Source: Actinomadura harenae
GTDB lineage: Bacteria; Actinomycetota; Actinomycetes; Streptosporangiales; Streptosporangiaceae
Direction of reading: 5' to 3'
Length of the DNA: 46,990 nucleotides
NCBI RefSeq assembly: GCF_003696215.1
Contig: NZ_RFFG01000064.1
Span: 1-46,990 of the forward strand
Both the position numbers and the translations under genes were made by a program. Shown in pieces: positions 32,048 to 40,630 of this stretch. The notes beneath the pieces are model-generated. The model had not been told where the DNA came from, searched no databases, and was given only the letters and a program-made list of their open reading frames with translations. How positions within the stretch are numbered: the stretch's first letter is position 1; each line of letters starts with the position of its first letter.

Positions 32048-33153
32048 ACCTCCACCCGTCCCTCTCCCGGGTGGACACCGCCCGCTGGCGCACCGAGGTG
32101 CACCGCGACGACACCGCGTGGGACGTCCTGGGCGAGGGCTGGAACGACCTGTACGACCGCAGCCGCGCCACGCCGTTCCAGGCCCTGGCCTGGAACGCCG
32201 CGTGGTGGCGGCACTACGGCCGTCCGGGCGGGCTGCGCCTCGTCGCGGTCTGGCGGGACGACCGGCTGATCGCGCTGGCCCCGCTGATGGTGCGGCGGCG
32301 CCACGGGCACCGCGTCCTGGCGCCGCTGGCCGCGGCGCAGAGCGACCACACCGACGTGCTCGTCGACACCGAGCACGCGTCCGCGGCGGTCGGGCGCCTG
32401 GTGGAGGCGCTGCTGGACGAGCCGGGCTGGAGCGTCCTGGACTTCCCCGAGGTGATGCCGAACGGGTCGGCCGGGGCGCTGGCCGAGCACTGGCCGCGGC
32501 CGGGCCGGCGCGTGCCGTCCTCGGTGTGCCTGCGGCTCCCGGCGTGCGAGCCCGAGGAGTTCTGCGCCCGGTTCCCGCGCCGCGCGGCGGGCAAGATCCG
32601 CGCGCGGCTCCGGAAGATCGAGGCGCTGGGACTGGACGTCCGGCAGGCGGCCCCCGCCGACGCCCGGCGGGGCGTCGCGGACCTGCTGGGGCTGCACCGG
32701 CGGCAGTGGCAGGGACGCGGCATCAACCCCGAGCACCTGCGTCCGCGCTTCGCCGCGATGCTCGGCGACGCGGCGGCCGCGATGATCGCGTCCGGGCAGG
32801 CGGCGCTCACCGAGTACCGGCGCGAGGGACGGCTGGTCGCCGCCGACCTCGCGGTGATCGGCCCCGACTGGGTCGGCGCGTACCTGTACGGCGCCGTGCC
32901 CGACCTGCGCACCGGCGGCATGGACGTGGCGCTGATGCTGCTCGGCAACGACCTGCGCCTGGCGTGCCGGGGCGGCCTGCCGTTCCTGAGCCTGCTGCGC
33001 GGCCAGGAGGACTACAAGCTCAAATGGCGGCCCGACCTGATCCAGAACGAGCGGATCGTCCTGTGCCGTTCGGCCCGGTCGGCCGGATATCTGGGCCTCG
33101 TGTCCGCCCGCGCGGAGCTGACGCGGCTGAGGCACCGGGCCCGCACCTCATGA
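32044..33153 (+). CDS. FemAB/CelD-like GNAT acyltransferase
   Basis: A 369-residue protein of the BcsL/CelD (Acetyltransf_6) type. Signs are FQALAWNAAWWRHYG, RRAAGKIRARLRKIEALG, the helix-rich LLGLHRRQWQGRG, the strand VAADLAVIGPDWVGAYLYG, and the late SLLRGQEDYKLKWRPD typical of this family. Members acylate sugars or transfer aminoacyl groups. In this operon it probably decorates a sugar of the repeat unit, perhaps the amine freed by the deacetylase. Start GTG 32044 overlaps the previous stop by four bases. Confidence 0.88.
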   Translation: MNLHPSLSRVDTARWRTEVHRDDTAWDVLGEGWNDLYDRSRATPFQALAWNAAWWRHYGRPGGLRLVAVWRDDRLIALAPLMVRRRHGHRVLAPLAAAQSDHTDVLVDTEHASAAVGRLVEALLDEPGWSVLDFPEVMPNGSAGALAEHWPRPGRRVPSSVCLRLPACEPEEFCARFPRRAAGKIRARLRKIEALGLDVRQAAPADARRGVADLLGLHRRQWQGRGINPEHLRPRFAAMLGDAAAAMIASGQAALTEYRREGRLVAADLAVIGPDWVGAYLYGAVPDLRTGGMDVALMLLGNDLRLACRGGLPFLSLLRGQEDYKLKWRPDLIQNERIVLCRSARSAGYLGLVSARAELTRLRHRARTS

Positions 33154-34343
33154 TCGGGGAAGACGCGGCGGCGGGGGCCGGGATCGGGCCTCAGGACCGT
33201 CCGCTGCGGGTGCTCCATGTCTCCCAGCCGACGACCGGCGGGGTCGCCGGGTACCTCGTCCAGACCGTCGCCGCGCAGCGACGGCGCGGATGGGAGGTCT
33301 TCGTGGCCAGCCCGCAGGACGGCACGCTCGCGTCCGACCTGCGGGGCGAGGGCGTCCCGCACCACGTGTGGGAGGCGGGACGCTCACCCGGGCCGGGCAT
33401 GCTGGGCGAGGCGCGCAGGCTGCGCCGCATCATCGGCGCCGTGGGCCCGGACGTGGTCCATCTGCACTCGTCCAAGGCGGGACTGGCCGGGCGGCTGCCC
33501 GGGGTCGCCCCGGGACGTCCCGTGATCTTCCAGCCGCACGGCTGGTCGTGGCTGTCCGGCGGCGGCGTCCTCGCCCACGCGAGCGCGTGGTGGGAGCGGA
33601 GGGCCGCGCACCGCGCGGACGCGATCGTCTGCGTCGGGGACGGCGAGCGGCGGCAGGGCGTCGAGAAGCGGATCCGCGAACGGCTGTGGACGATCCGCAA
33701 CGGCGTCGACCTCACCCGGTTCCCCCCTGCCGACCAGCGGGAACGCGAGCTGGCACGGGAGCGGCTGCGGTTCCCCCGGGACGCGCCGCTCGTGGTCTGC
33801 CTCGGCCGCGTCACCCGCCAGAAGGGCCAGGACCTCCTGCTCTCCGCCTGGGACCGGGTGGCCGCGGCCTGCCCGGACGCCGAGCTCGCGATCGTCGGCT
33901 CGGGCGACGCCCTGGACGAGCTGCGGCGGCGCGGCGGCGACCGGGTGCGGTTCCTCCCGGACGTCACGGGCCCGCGCGACTGGCTCGCGGCGGCGCACGT
34001 GGTCGCGCTGCCGTCGCGCTGGGAGGGGCTTCCGCTGGTCGCGCTGGAGGCGCTGGCGGTCGGGCGCAGCGTCGTCGCGTCGCGGATCCCGGGCCTGGCC
34101 GAGGTCGTGACGTCCGAGGTCGGTGCCCTGGTGACCTGCGGCGACGTGGACGCGCTGGCGCAGGCCATCATCCGTCGCCTTCGCGATCCGGGCCTGCTGG
34201 CCGACGAGGCGGAGGCGGCCGGCGTCCTCGTCCGCGACTTCGACATGGTCGAGACGCAGTCGCGGCTGTGCGCGCTCACCCTGGCCGTGGCCATGGGGAC
34301 GGCCGACGCGCCGGCGCTGAGCAGCCCCGTTCCGGTCAGCTAG
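33150..34343 (+). CDS. GT4-family glycosyltransferase
   Basis: A 397-residue GT-B enzyme and last gene of the operon. The N-terminal domain has RVLHVSQPTTGGVAGYLVQTV and VHLHSSKAGLAGRLPG; the donor domain has VCLGRVTRQKGQDLLLSAW, VALPSRWEGLPLVALEALAVGR (EX7E motif) and VGALV. It starts by ATGA overlap with the acyltransferase gene. Its TAG stop shares the tetranucleotide CTAG with the stop of the convergent GH26-like gene, so no terminator separates them. Confidence 0.96.
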   Translation: MIGEDAAAGAGIGPQDRPLRVLHVSQPTTGGVAGYLVQTVAAQRRRGWEVFVASPQDGTLASDLRGEGVPHHVWEAGRSPGPGMLGEARRLRRIIGAVGPDVVHLHSSKAGLAGRLPGVAPGRPVIFQPHGWSWLSGGGVLAHASAWWERRAAHRADAIVCVGDGERRQGVEKRIRERLWTIRNGVDLTRFPPADQRERELARERLRFPRDAPLVVCLGRVTRQKGQDLLLSAWDRVAAACPDAELAIVGSGDALDELRRRGGDRVRFLPDVTGPRDWLAAAHVVALPSRWEGLPLVALEALAVGRSVVASRIPGLAEVVTSEVGALVTCGDVDALAQAIIRRLRDPGLLADEAEAAGVLVRDFDMVETQSRLCALTLAVAMGTADAPALSSPVPVS

Positions 34344-36016
34344 CAGGTCCGCCTGAACCGCGCCGCCCCCGCAGTGGTGGTGGCGGCGGTGGCGGCGGTG
34401 CTGGGCGGCACCGGCGGTGTGAGGGCTTGGGGTGACGGCGTGGCGGCCGCCGGCTGCTGGACGAGCGGGGCCGGAACGGGGGCCGCGTCCGGCGCGAGCG
34501 GCTTCGGCGCCGGGACCGTGACCACAGGAGGCACGGTCGGACGCGTCTGCTCCGTCCCTGGCGGACGTACCGGGCAAGCCGTGCCGCCCGAGCTCCCCGG
34601 TACCGTCGCCGACGCGTTCTCGATGGCCTTGACCAGCGGTTTCGCGTCAGGCGCGACCGGCTTGACGGGTGCCTTCGAAGTCGCGTGCGTCGCCGGTGTG
34701 GACGCCTTGGGAAGCTCCTTCAGGTGCGGAGGCAGGAACGGCACCTGCGTCGACGGCCCCGGAACCGTCTGGGCCGGGACGACCGGCGGCGCCGCGGGCG
34801 TCGCCGGAGCCGTCACCGGCGGGACGACGCCCGTCGGCGGGACGACGGGTGGCGTCGCCGGGGGAGTCTGCACCCCGGGCACGGCCGGTGTCGGAACCGT
34901 CGTCGCCGGATCGGTCGGAGACACCGAAGGCGAAGGCGATGGCGTCGAAGGCGTGGGCGTGGGCGTGGGCGTCGGTGTGGGTGTGAGGCCGCGTCCGCCG
35001 AACAGCTTCCGGTACTCCCTCGACGAGCGCGGGTTCTGCCCGCAGCCCCACACCCCGTGCGGGCAGTAGTCGGTGATGGTCTCGTAGACCACCGGGTGGG
35101 TGGAGATCCAGTCGTACATGCCCTTCACGAAGCCGGGGTCGTCGGAATTGCGGAACATCCCCCATTCCGGGAAGGACATGGGCTTCTTGTGGTCGGTGGC
35201 GAAGCGCGCCTGCTCGGCCAGGCCGTAGGGCTCCTGGATGAATTGGTCGAAGTCGGCGCCCGCGGGCTGGTCGTAGTTGTCGGAGCCGATGATGTCGACG
35301 ACATCGTCGCCGGGATAGCAGGTCGGCCACGGAATGGTGTCGCGTCCGCGCGTGGCGGTGAAGTCGAAACGGAAGCGGGCGTTCGGGACCGCGCGCATCG
35401 TCGTGACGATCCGCCGCCAGTAGGAACGCCATTTATTCGGATTCGGCGCACATCTGCTGGTATAGGTGTCGCCGTTCATCTCCCAGCCCGGCACGATGAT
35501 CGCGTCGGCCGCGCCGCCCGAGACCATCCGCGTCGCCAGTTCCTGGAAGTGCCGGTCGAAGGCGCCGTCCGCGCCGCGGTCGAGGCCCCGGGAGACGTTC
35601 TCGTCGTCCACGCCGTCCTCGTTGTGGGGCAGCATCGGGACGTTCAGGACCAGGAGCTTCGCGGGGTTGGCGCGTTTCCATTCCAGCCAGGGCCGCAGCA
35701 CCCCGGGTGAGCCCTCGATGTCGCTCCAGGTGTTGCCGGGCAGATAGGTGTGGCCGACGTCCACCGGCGAGTCGAGCCAGCGCTGGAAGCGTCCGATGGC
35801 CCGGACGCCCTCGCTCCCCGACCCCAGGAACGCGCCGAGCGGAACGGCGTGCGGCGTCTGGTCGGCGGAGCGCCTCGTCTCATGAAAGGACGTGCCGACG
35901 CCAAGGGCGAGGAAAACGGTGACCGAGGTCAGTGAGATCGCCCCCAAAATCTTGGGGGACCTGGGTCTCGGTGGGGCGAAACGCGGGCCGTCTGCACGCG
36001 CGGAGCCGTTCCTCAT
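34340..36016 (-). CDS. GH26-like secreted or membrane-anchored glycoside hydrolase
   Basis: A 558-residue protein. An N-terminal positively charged segment and hydrophobic stretch (about 24-48, KILGAISLTSVTVFLALG) serve as signal anchor. The catalytic domain (about 55-335) fits clan-A family 26: the acid/base E179 in GWEMNG and the nucleophile E284 in FPEWG, plus RFRFDFT and an aromatic DYCPHGVWGCG end. A TPTPTP run and about 200 Pro/Thr/Ala/Val-rich residues follow, resembling a wall-spanning tail. It probably cleaves or trims the polysaccharide made by the convergent operon. ATG 36016 has a poor ribosome site; upstream in-frame sequence is not signal-like. No LPxTG signal is present. Confidence 0.87.
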   Translation of the reverse strand: MRNGSARADGPRFAPPRPRSPKILGAISLTSVTVFLALGVGTSFHETRRSADQTPHAVPLGAFLGSGSEGVRAIGRFQRWLDSPVDVGHTYLPGNTWSDIEGSPGVLRPWLEWKRANPAKLLVLNVPMLPHNEDGVDDENVSRGLDRGADGAFDRHFQELATRMVSGGAADAIIVPGWEMNGDTYTSRCAPNPNKWRSYWRRIVTTMRAVPNARFRFDFTATRGRDTIPWPTCYPGDDVVDIIGSDNYDQPAGADFDQFIQEPYGLAEQARFATDHKKPMSFPEWGMFRNSDDPGFVKGMYDWISTHPVVYETITDYCPHGVWGCGQNPRSSREYRKLFGGRGLTPTPTPTPTPTPSTPSPSPSVSPTDPATTVPTPAVPGVQTPPATPPVVPPTGVVPPVTAPATPAAPPVVPAQTVPGPSTQVPFLPPHLKELPKASTPATHATSKAPVKPVAPDAKPLVKAIENASATVPGSSGGTACPVRPPGTEQTRPTVPPVVTVPAPKPLAPDAAPVPAPLVQQPAAATPSPQALTPPVPPSTAATAATTTAGAARFRRTC

Positions 36017-36104
36017 GCCTAGAATATGCCCGGCGACTTTGGTTGACGAACCGTGGGTTCCGTCGAATGGAAAACTCTTTACCAACCTCGAATCGGGGTG
36101 AATC
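36017..36104. promoter_or_regulatory. Divergent promoter region, A+T-richer
   Basis: Eighty-eight bases between the GH26-like gene and the ATP-grasp gene, including an A+T-rich GGAAAACTCTTTACC (36069-36083). It must carry promoters for both directions, which would link expression of the hydrolase and the tailoring pair. Confidence 0.45.
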
Positions 36105-37517
36105 TTGGCGGAAGCGGCATACCGGTCCACGCTTCTCGGCACTCGTTCGGTGCCCGAATTCGATACCGGGCTTCCGGTGCTTCTCTTCCGCACCAACCAT
36201 TATCCGCTGCACCACGGGACGCTCGCGGCCGTCCGGTCCCTCGGGCGCGCCGGGATCGAGGTCCACGCGCTGCTGGAGGGCCGCGCCAGCCCCGTGAGCC
36301 GGTCCCGCTACCTGAGCGGGGCGCACGCGTTCGGGCCGCACCCGGCCGACGCGCCCGGGCTGATCGGCCACCTCGCCCGGGTCGCCGGCCACATCGGACG
36401 GCCACCGCTCCTGATCCCGATGGACGACGCCGCCGCGCTCTTCTCCGCCGACCACCGGAACACGCTCGCGGGCCTCTTCCGGCTTCCGGGAATGAGCCGC
36501 GCCCCCGCCGACGTGGCGGACAAGTCCGCGCTGCTGGAATGCTGCCGCCGCGTCGGCGTCCCCGTCCCGTCCAGTCATGTCCCGGCCGGGCCGCACGTCT
36601 CCCCGGACGACCTGGACGCGCTCGGCTACCCGGTGATCGCCAAGTGGTCCCGCCCGTGGATGCTCCCGCGCGGCGCCCGCAGCACCACCCTGGCGCATGA
36701 TCTCCGCGAGGCCCGCGCGCTGCTCCGGCTCTCCTTCACCCCGGACCACCGCGCCGCGGGCCCGGTCATCTTCCAGCAGATCGTCGGCGACACCCGGCAC
36801 GACTGGTTCTTCCAGGGCTACTTCGACGACGAGTCGAACCTGCTCTTCGGCGGCGTCGGGAAGAAGCGCCTCGCCTACCCGCGCCGGACGGGCGCGACCG
36901 TCGTGGGGGAGTGGCTGCCCAACCCGCGCCTCGAACGCCACGTCCGCGCGCTCGCCAGGCGGCTCGGCTACACCGGCCCCGCCGACCTCGACTTCCGCTA
37001 CGACCAGCGGGACGACACCTACAGCCTGCTCGACTACAACCCGCGGCTCGGCGCCCAGTTCCGGCTGTTCACCGACCGCGGGGGGAAGGACCTCGTCCGC
37101 GTCCTGCACCTGCTGGCGTCCGGACGGCCCGTCCCGCCGGTCCGCCCGGTGTACGGCCGGAAGATCCTCGTCGAGAACCACTACCTGCCGCTGATGGCCG
37201 CCACCCGGCCCCACGGGCTCGCCGCGCTGCGCGACTGCGAGCTGGCCTGGCTCGCGGCGGACGACCTCGCCCCGATGACGACGCTCGTCCGGCAGAGCCT
37301 GCGGGTCGCGGCGCGCAAGGCCGTCCGCGGACTGCCCACCGCCGGCGGCATCGCCCGCCGCCTCACCCGCCGATCGTCCGACGAGCCGGACATGCCCGAC
37401 ACATCCGCCACGCCCGCCACGCATGACGCGCCCGGCACGCCCGGCACGCCCGACGCGTCCGCCGTGTCCGCCGTGGCGGGGCCGGACCGCCGCGACCAGC
37501 GCACCCCGCCTCAGTGA
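36105..37517 (+). CDS. ATP-grasp domain ligase
   Basis: A 470-residue protein of the carboxylate-amine/thiol ligase superfamily. After a Rossmann-like start (LPVLLFRTNHYPLHHGTLAA) come a substrate region, ADKSALLECCRRVGVPVPSS, the ATP-binding AKWSRPW, VIFQQIVGD, the strand GYFDDESNLLFGGVGKKR, DLDFRYDQRDDTYSLLDYNPRLG (Mg-binding Asp/Asn), and a Pro/Thr/Asp-rich tail. It resembles uncharacterised ligases that occur in actinobacterial polysaccharide loci, and could form an amide between an amino acid and a sugar or a lipid-linked intermediate; the substrate is unknown. TTG 36105, with GGGGTG six bases before, is the likely start. The flavoenzyme gene follows 13 bases on. Confidence 0.85.
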   Translation: MAEAAYRSTLLGTRSVPEFDTGLPVLLFRTNHYPLHHGTLAAVRSLGRAGIEVHALLEGRASPVSRSRYLSGAHAFGPHPADAPGLIGHLARVAGHIGRPPLLIPMDDAAALFSADHRNTLAGLFRLPGMSRAPADVADKSALLECCRRVGVPVPSSHVPAGPHVSPDDLDALGYPVIAKWSRPWMLPRGARSTTLAHDLREARALLRLSFTPDHRAAGPVIFQQIVGDTRHDWFFQGYFDDESNLLFGGVGKKRLAYPRRTGATVVGEWLPNPRLERHVRALARRLGYTGPADLDFRYDQRDDTYSLLDYNPRLGAQFRLFTDRGGKDLVRVLHLLASGRPVPPVRPVYGRKILVENHYLPLMAATRPHGLAALRDCELAWLAADDLAPMTTLVRQSLRVAARKAVRGLPTAGGIARRLTRRSSDEPDMPDTSATPATHDAPGTPGTPDASAVSAVAGPDRRDQRTPPQ

Positions 37518-37530
37518 ACGGAGTCCAGGA

Positions 37531-38718
37531 ATGAGCACGTCCAAGGTGGAGACCGTCGTCGTCGGCGCGGGCCCCTACGGTCTCTCCGTGGCGGCGCACC
37601 TCCGGAGCGCGGGCATGGAGTGCCGGATCATCGGCACGCCCATGCACTACTGGAACTCCAACATGCCCGAGGGGATGTTCCTGAAGTCCGAGCCCTTCGC
37701 GTCCAGCCTCAGCTCACCGGACGCCGGGACGGGCTTCCTGGACTTCCGCCCGGGCTGGCGCACCGGTGAGCCCATCCCGCTCGACACGTTCACCGCGTAC
37801 GGCGAGTGGTTCACCGGCGAGGCCGGGCTGCCCGTCGAGCCGACGCTCGTCGCCGACGTCAGCCGCACCGGCGACCGGTTCGAGGTCGCCCTGGAGACGG
37901 GCGAGGTGATCTCCGCCGCCAACGTCGTCCTCGGCATCGGGGTCGGGGCGTTCGCCGACATGCCGCCCGAGCTGCGGGGCCTTCCCGGCGAGGTGTGCAG
38001 CCACAGCGGCGACCACCGCGACCTGTCGGTCTTCAAGGGACGGCAGGTCGCCGTGGTCGGCGCGGGCCAGTCGGCGCTGGAGACCGCCGTCCTGCTCGCC
38101 GAGCACGGCGCGGAGCCCCATCTGATCACCCGCACCACCAGGCTGAGGTGGAACGCGACGCCGGGCGGCGGCGGGTCCCCGCTGACGCGCCTGCTGCGCG
38201 GTCCCCGGTCGGGGCTCGGACGCGGCTGGCGCACCTGGGTGTGGTCCGAGCGCCCGCAGTACACGCGGCTGCTCTCGGACGCGGCCCGCGCCAAGATCGT
38301 CAAGAACACGCTCGGACCCGCGGGCGCGTGGTGGCTGCGCGACCGCTTCGAGGGCGGCGTCGCGGTCCGGCCGGGGCAGCGGCTCTCCGGGGCCGACCTC
38401 GTCGCCGGCCGGGTGACGCTCTCCACGGTCGACCACACCGGGATGCCCTGGCTCCTCCACGCCGACCACGTCCTCGCCGCGACCGGCTTCGTCCCGGACG
38501 TCGACCGGGTCGGGATCCTCTCGCCCGGCCTCCGCCGCGAGATCACGCGCATCGGCCTCTCGCCCAAGCTGGACGCCGGGTTCGAGTCGTCCGTCCCGGG
38601 CCTGTTCTTCACCGGCCTGGCCGCCGCCGCGAGCTTCGGCCCCGTCATGCGCTTCGTCCACGGAACCGGCTTCTGCGCCCGCCGGATCGCCCGCCGGCTC
38701 TGCCCCCCACGCCACTGA
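37531..38718 (+). CDS. FAD-dependent monooxygenase-like oxidoreductase
   Basis: A 395-residue two-dinucleotide-binding-domain flavoprotein: FAD motif VVVGAGPYGLSVAAHL at 8-23, the segment SHSGDHRDLSVFKGRQ that resembles the class B flavin-monooxygenase fingerprint, a second Rossmann motif VAVVGAGQSALETAVLL for NADPH, and VLAATGFVPDVD late in the sequence. It probably oxidises a small amine, aldehyde or peptide-like substrate. It is 13 bases behind the ATP-grasp gene with GGAG seven bases before its ATG, so the two form an operon and may act in sequence. Ends at a convergent hairpin terminator. Confidence 0.9.
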   Translation: MSTSKVETVVVGAGPYGLSVAAHLRSAGMECRIIGTPMHYWNSNMPEGMFLKSEPFASSLSSPDAGTGFLDFRPGWRTGEPIPLDTFTAYGEWFTGEAGLPVEPTLVADVSRTGDRFEVALETGEVISAANVVLGIGVGAFADMPPELRGLPGEVCSHSGDHRDLSVFKGRQVAVVGAGQSALETAVLLAEHGAEPHLITRTTRLRWNATPGGGGSPLTRLLRGPRSGLGRGWRTWVWSERPQYTRLLSDAARAKIVKNTLGPAGAWWLRDRFEGGVAVRPGQRLSGADLVAGRVTLSTVDHTGMPWLLHADHVLAATGFVPDVDRVGILSPGLRREITRIGLSPKLDAGFESSVPGLFFTGLAAAASFGPVMRFVHGTGFCARRIARRLCPPRH

Positions 38719-38731
38719 CCCGCTCCGTCCA

Positions 38732-38767
38732 GGCCCACCCGCGCCCCTCACGAGGCGCCGGTGGGCC
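38732..38767. terminator. Bidirectional terminator hairpin
   Basis: The stem GGCCCACC/GGTGGGCC (38732-38739 with 38760-38767) is extended by GCGCC/GGCGC (38741-38745 with 38754-38758) after one mismatch, with an eight-base loop. It is positioned between convergent stops at 38718 and 38786. Confidence 0.8.
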
Positions 38768-38785
38768 GGGGCGTGCCGGCGAGGG

Positions 38786-39172
38786 TCAGTGCTTCACGCG
38801 GCGGACCCAGCGGAGGGCGTCGCGGTCCCAGCGCGCCTCGGTCCGGAGCCGGTCGAGGTCCGGGACGGCGCCGGGGGTGCCCGCGGGGACCTGGACCCAG
38901 CCCTGCCCCTGGTAGTCCCAGCCGCGCTCGGGGCCGGGACCGTCCCAGCAGGCCCACCAGCCGAACTCCTCGGCCTCGGCCTCGCCGGGCCACTGCCCCG
39001 TCCAGGTGTCCCGGCCGCAGGCGTGGTCCAGCTCGAGGTCGGCCCGGTGATGGCTTCCGCAGGCGAGCCGCCGTCCGCCGTGGTAGAGGCAGCGGGCGAT
39101 CGCGCACCCGTCGGTGTGCGGCCGTGCGACGGCGGCCCCGCAGTCCGGGCAGTAGGGGTCCAGCGAGCTCAC
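38786..39172 (-). CDS. Cys-rich (zinc-binding-like) protein of unknown function
   Basis: A 128-residue protein. An N-terminal CPDCG knuckle (C8, C11) is followed by C23, C28, C38 and C52 together with several histidines (LACGSHH, LDHACG), suggesting one or two zinc sites. The C-terminal half is Trp/Asp-rich (GWWACWDGP, GQGWVQVP, ARWDRDALRWVRR) without charge clusters or signal peptide. GTG 39172 is preferred because GAGGAGG lies about six bases upstream. I do not recognise the family; a cytoplasmic protein is likely. Confidence 0.78.
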   Translation of the reverse strand: MSSLDPYCPDCGAAVARPHTDGCAIARCLYHGGRRLACGSHHRADLELDHACGRDTWTGQWPGEAEAEEFGWWACWDGPGPERGWDYQGQGWVQVPAGTPGAVPDLDRLRTEARWDRDALRWVRRVKH

Positions 39173-39353
39173 ATGTCCTCCTCGGGCGGGAGACGCGAAA
39201 CACCGGCGCCTGGGCCGCGCGGCGCCGGATCCTCGGCGGTCGCGCGCGGCGTACACCGAATACTGGCCTGCGTCGCGCCCGCCACGCCCGAACGCGGCCG
39301 CCCTCGGAGGACGCTTCCGGCGAGATGTATCCGCGCTGGTAGGTGGCTCTTTC

Positions 39354-39369
39354 CCCTGCGTCAGCAGGG
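39354..39369 (-). terminator. Small hairpin after the secreted-protein gene
   Basis: CCCTGC-GTCA-GCAGGG forms a 6-bp stem 14 bases beyond the stop of the gene at 39383 (minus strand), followed there by GAAAGAG. A weak terminator candidate. Confidence 0.4.
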
Positions 39370-39382
39370 TCTCGCGGCCCGG

Positions 39383-40048
39383 TCAGTTGCCAGGGACGGG
39401 CGGCAGGTCGGCGTGCGTGACGGTGAAGCCGCCCCTGGTCACCGGGGCGAACGGAGCGGGCGCCATCGCCGTCCCGACCGGCGTCTCGTCGCTCCAGGAG
39501 CCGTCGGCGCCCTTCGCCAGGTTCACGAACTCCCACGAGTAGCCGAGCCGGTCGTGGGAACGGCCCGGGGCGTCCTTGCCCGCGTCGTAGACGCTGAACC
39601 CGAGCCGCTTGCCGACCCACGGCGGGCCGCCCGGGCTCGTCCAGGTGACGACCGCCGTGAGGGACGCGTACCCGGGCGCGGTCACGAGCGAGTCGACGGC
39701 GGCCCTCGCCGTGAAGGTGACCTTCCGGCCCTGGACGACGCTCGTGTGCGCCACCGTCACCGTGCCGGTGGCGTCGTTCGGCGCGCCCGGCAGCCCCGGC
39801 CCGCCGTCCGGGCGGGGGAGCGGGCGGGTGTACGGCGCGGCGTGCGCGTCGATCGTGAAGGCGCGGACGTCGTCGTCGCGCTGGTAGGTGCGGCGGATCT
39901 CCGCCGACCCGACCACGCTCGCGACCTCGGCCCGGGGACGCGCGGACGGTTCGCGCGGGGTGGCGGCCGAGGCCGAGGTGGTGACGGCGGCGGTGCCGGC
40001 CGCGGCGGCGGCGGCGAGGGCGAGCACGGCGATCTTCTTGGCGTTCAT
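39383..40048 (-). CDS. Secreted protein of unknown function
   Basis: A 221-residue protein with a clear Sec signal peptide (MNAKKIAVLALAAAAAAG, cleavage near ASA at about 28). The mature part contains RRTYQRDDDVRAFTIDAHA, a beta-rich middle (GTVTVAHTSVVQGRKVTFTA, LTAVVTWTSPGG) and an end FTVTHADLPPVPGN. The strand pattern suggests one immunoglobulin- or C2-like beta sandwich. No cysteines or sorting signal are seen in the mature part. The ribosome site is weak. Function unknown. Confidence 0.82.
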   Translation of the reverse strand: MNAKKIAVLALAAAAAAGTAAVTTSASAATPREPSARPRAEVASVVGSAEIRRTYQRDDDVRAFTIDAHAAPYTRPLPRPDGGPGLPGAPNDATGTVTVAHTSVVQGRKVTFTARAAVDSLVTAPGYASLTAVVTWTSPGGPPWVGKRLGFSVYDAGKDAPGRSHDRLGYSWEFVNLAKGADGSWSDETPVGTAMAPAPFAPVTRGGFTVTHADLPPVPGN

Positions 40049-40141
40049 AGGTGTGGTCCGTTCTGTGCACCGGTCGGCGATCTCGAACAGGGACCACCCT
40101 GCCGACTCGCCCCGCCCCGCCGACTCCCCCGGCGGAGGGGA

Positions 40142-40630
40142 TCAGCGCAGGGCCGGTCCCCCGGACGGGTGAGACGCCGTCATGCCGGCGATGACGAGGA
40201 TCGCCGCCTCGAAGACCTCGTACGCGGGCGCGATGCGCCCCGCCTCCCAGACGAACCCGCACGAGGTGTCGACGGACGCGTCGGTGCAGCAGACGGCCGT
40301 CCCGTCGGGCGGGACGGCGGGCGGCAGCGTCGCGGGTTCGCACCACACGGTCTGCCGCATCCGGACGGCCTCGGCCCGGCACACGCTGAGGAACGGCGGC
40401 CCGTCGTCGGGGACCTGGAGGCTGCAGCGGAGCCCGGACAGCTTCAGGACGACGACCTGTAGTTCCTCGAGGTGGCGGGTGCCGCCCTCCATCGTCGTCC
40501 GGTCGGCGCCGGGCCCCAGGCGGAGCCGGGGCAGGTCGGGCGCGACGGTCCCCGGAGGCCCGCCGACACGGCTCGGCACCGGGTCCGCGACGAGCGCCGG
40601 ACGATGGAACCAGTCGGAAATCCAGGACAT
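40142..40630 (-). CDS. Hypothetical protein
   Basis: A 162-residue protein without a signal peptide. Landmarks are MSWISDWFHRP, TRHLEELQVVVLKLSG, CEPATLPPAVPPDGTAVCC and a hydrophobic C-terminal EAAILVIAGM. Several cysteines (SCGF, AVCCTD, CSLQV, SVCR) may indicate a metal site. GGGGGG lies eight or so bases before the ATG. It ends 93 bases before the secreted-protein gene, same strand. I do not recognise it. Confidence 0.65.
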   Translation of the reverse strand: MSWISDWFHRPALVADPVPSRVGGPPGTVAPDLPRLRLGPGADRTTMEGGTRHLEELQVVVLKLSGLRCSLQVPDDGPPFLSVCRAEAVRMRQTVWCEPATLPPAVPPDGTAVCCTDASVDTSCGFVWEAGRIAPAYEVFEAAILVIAGMTASHPSGGPALR

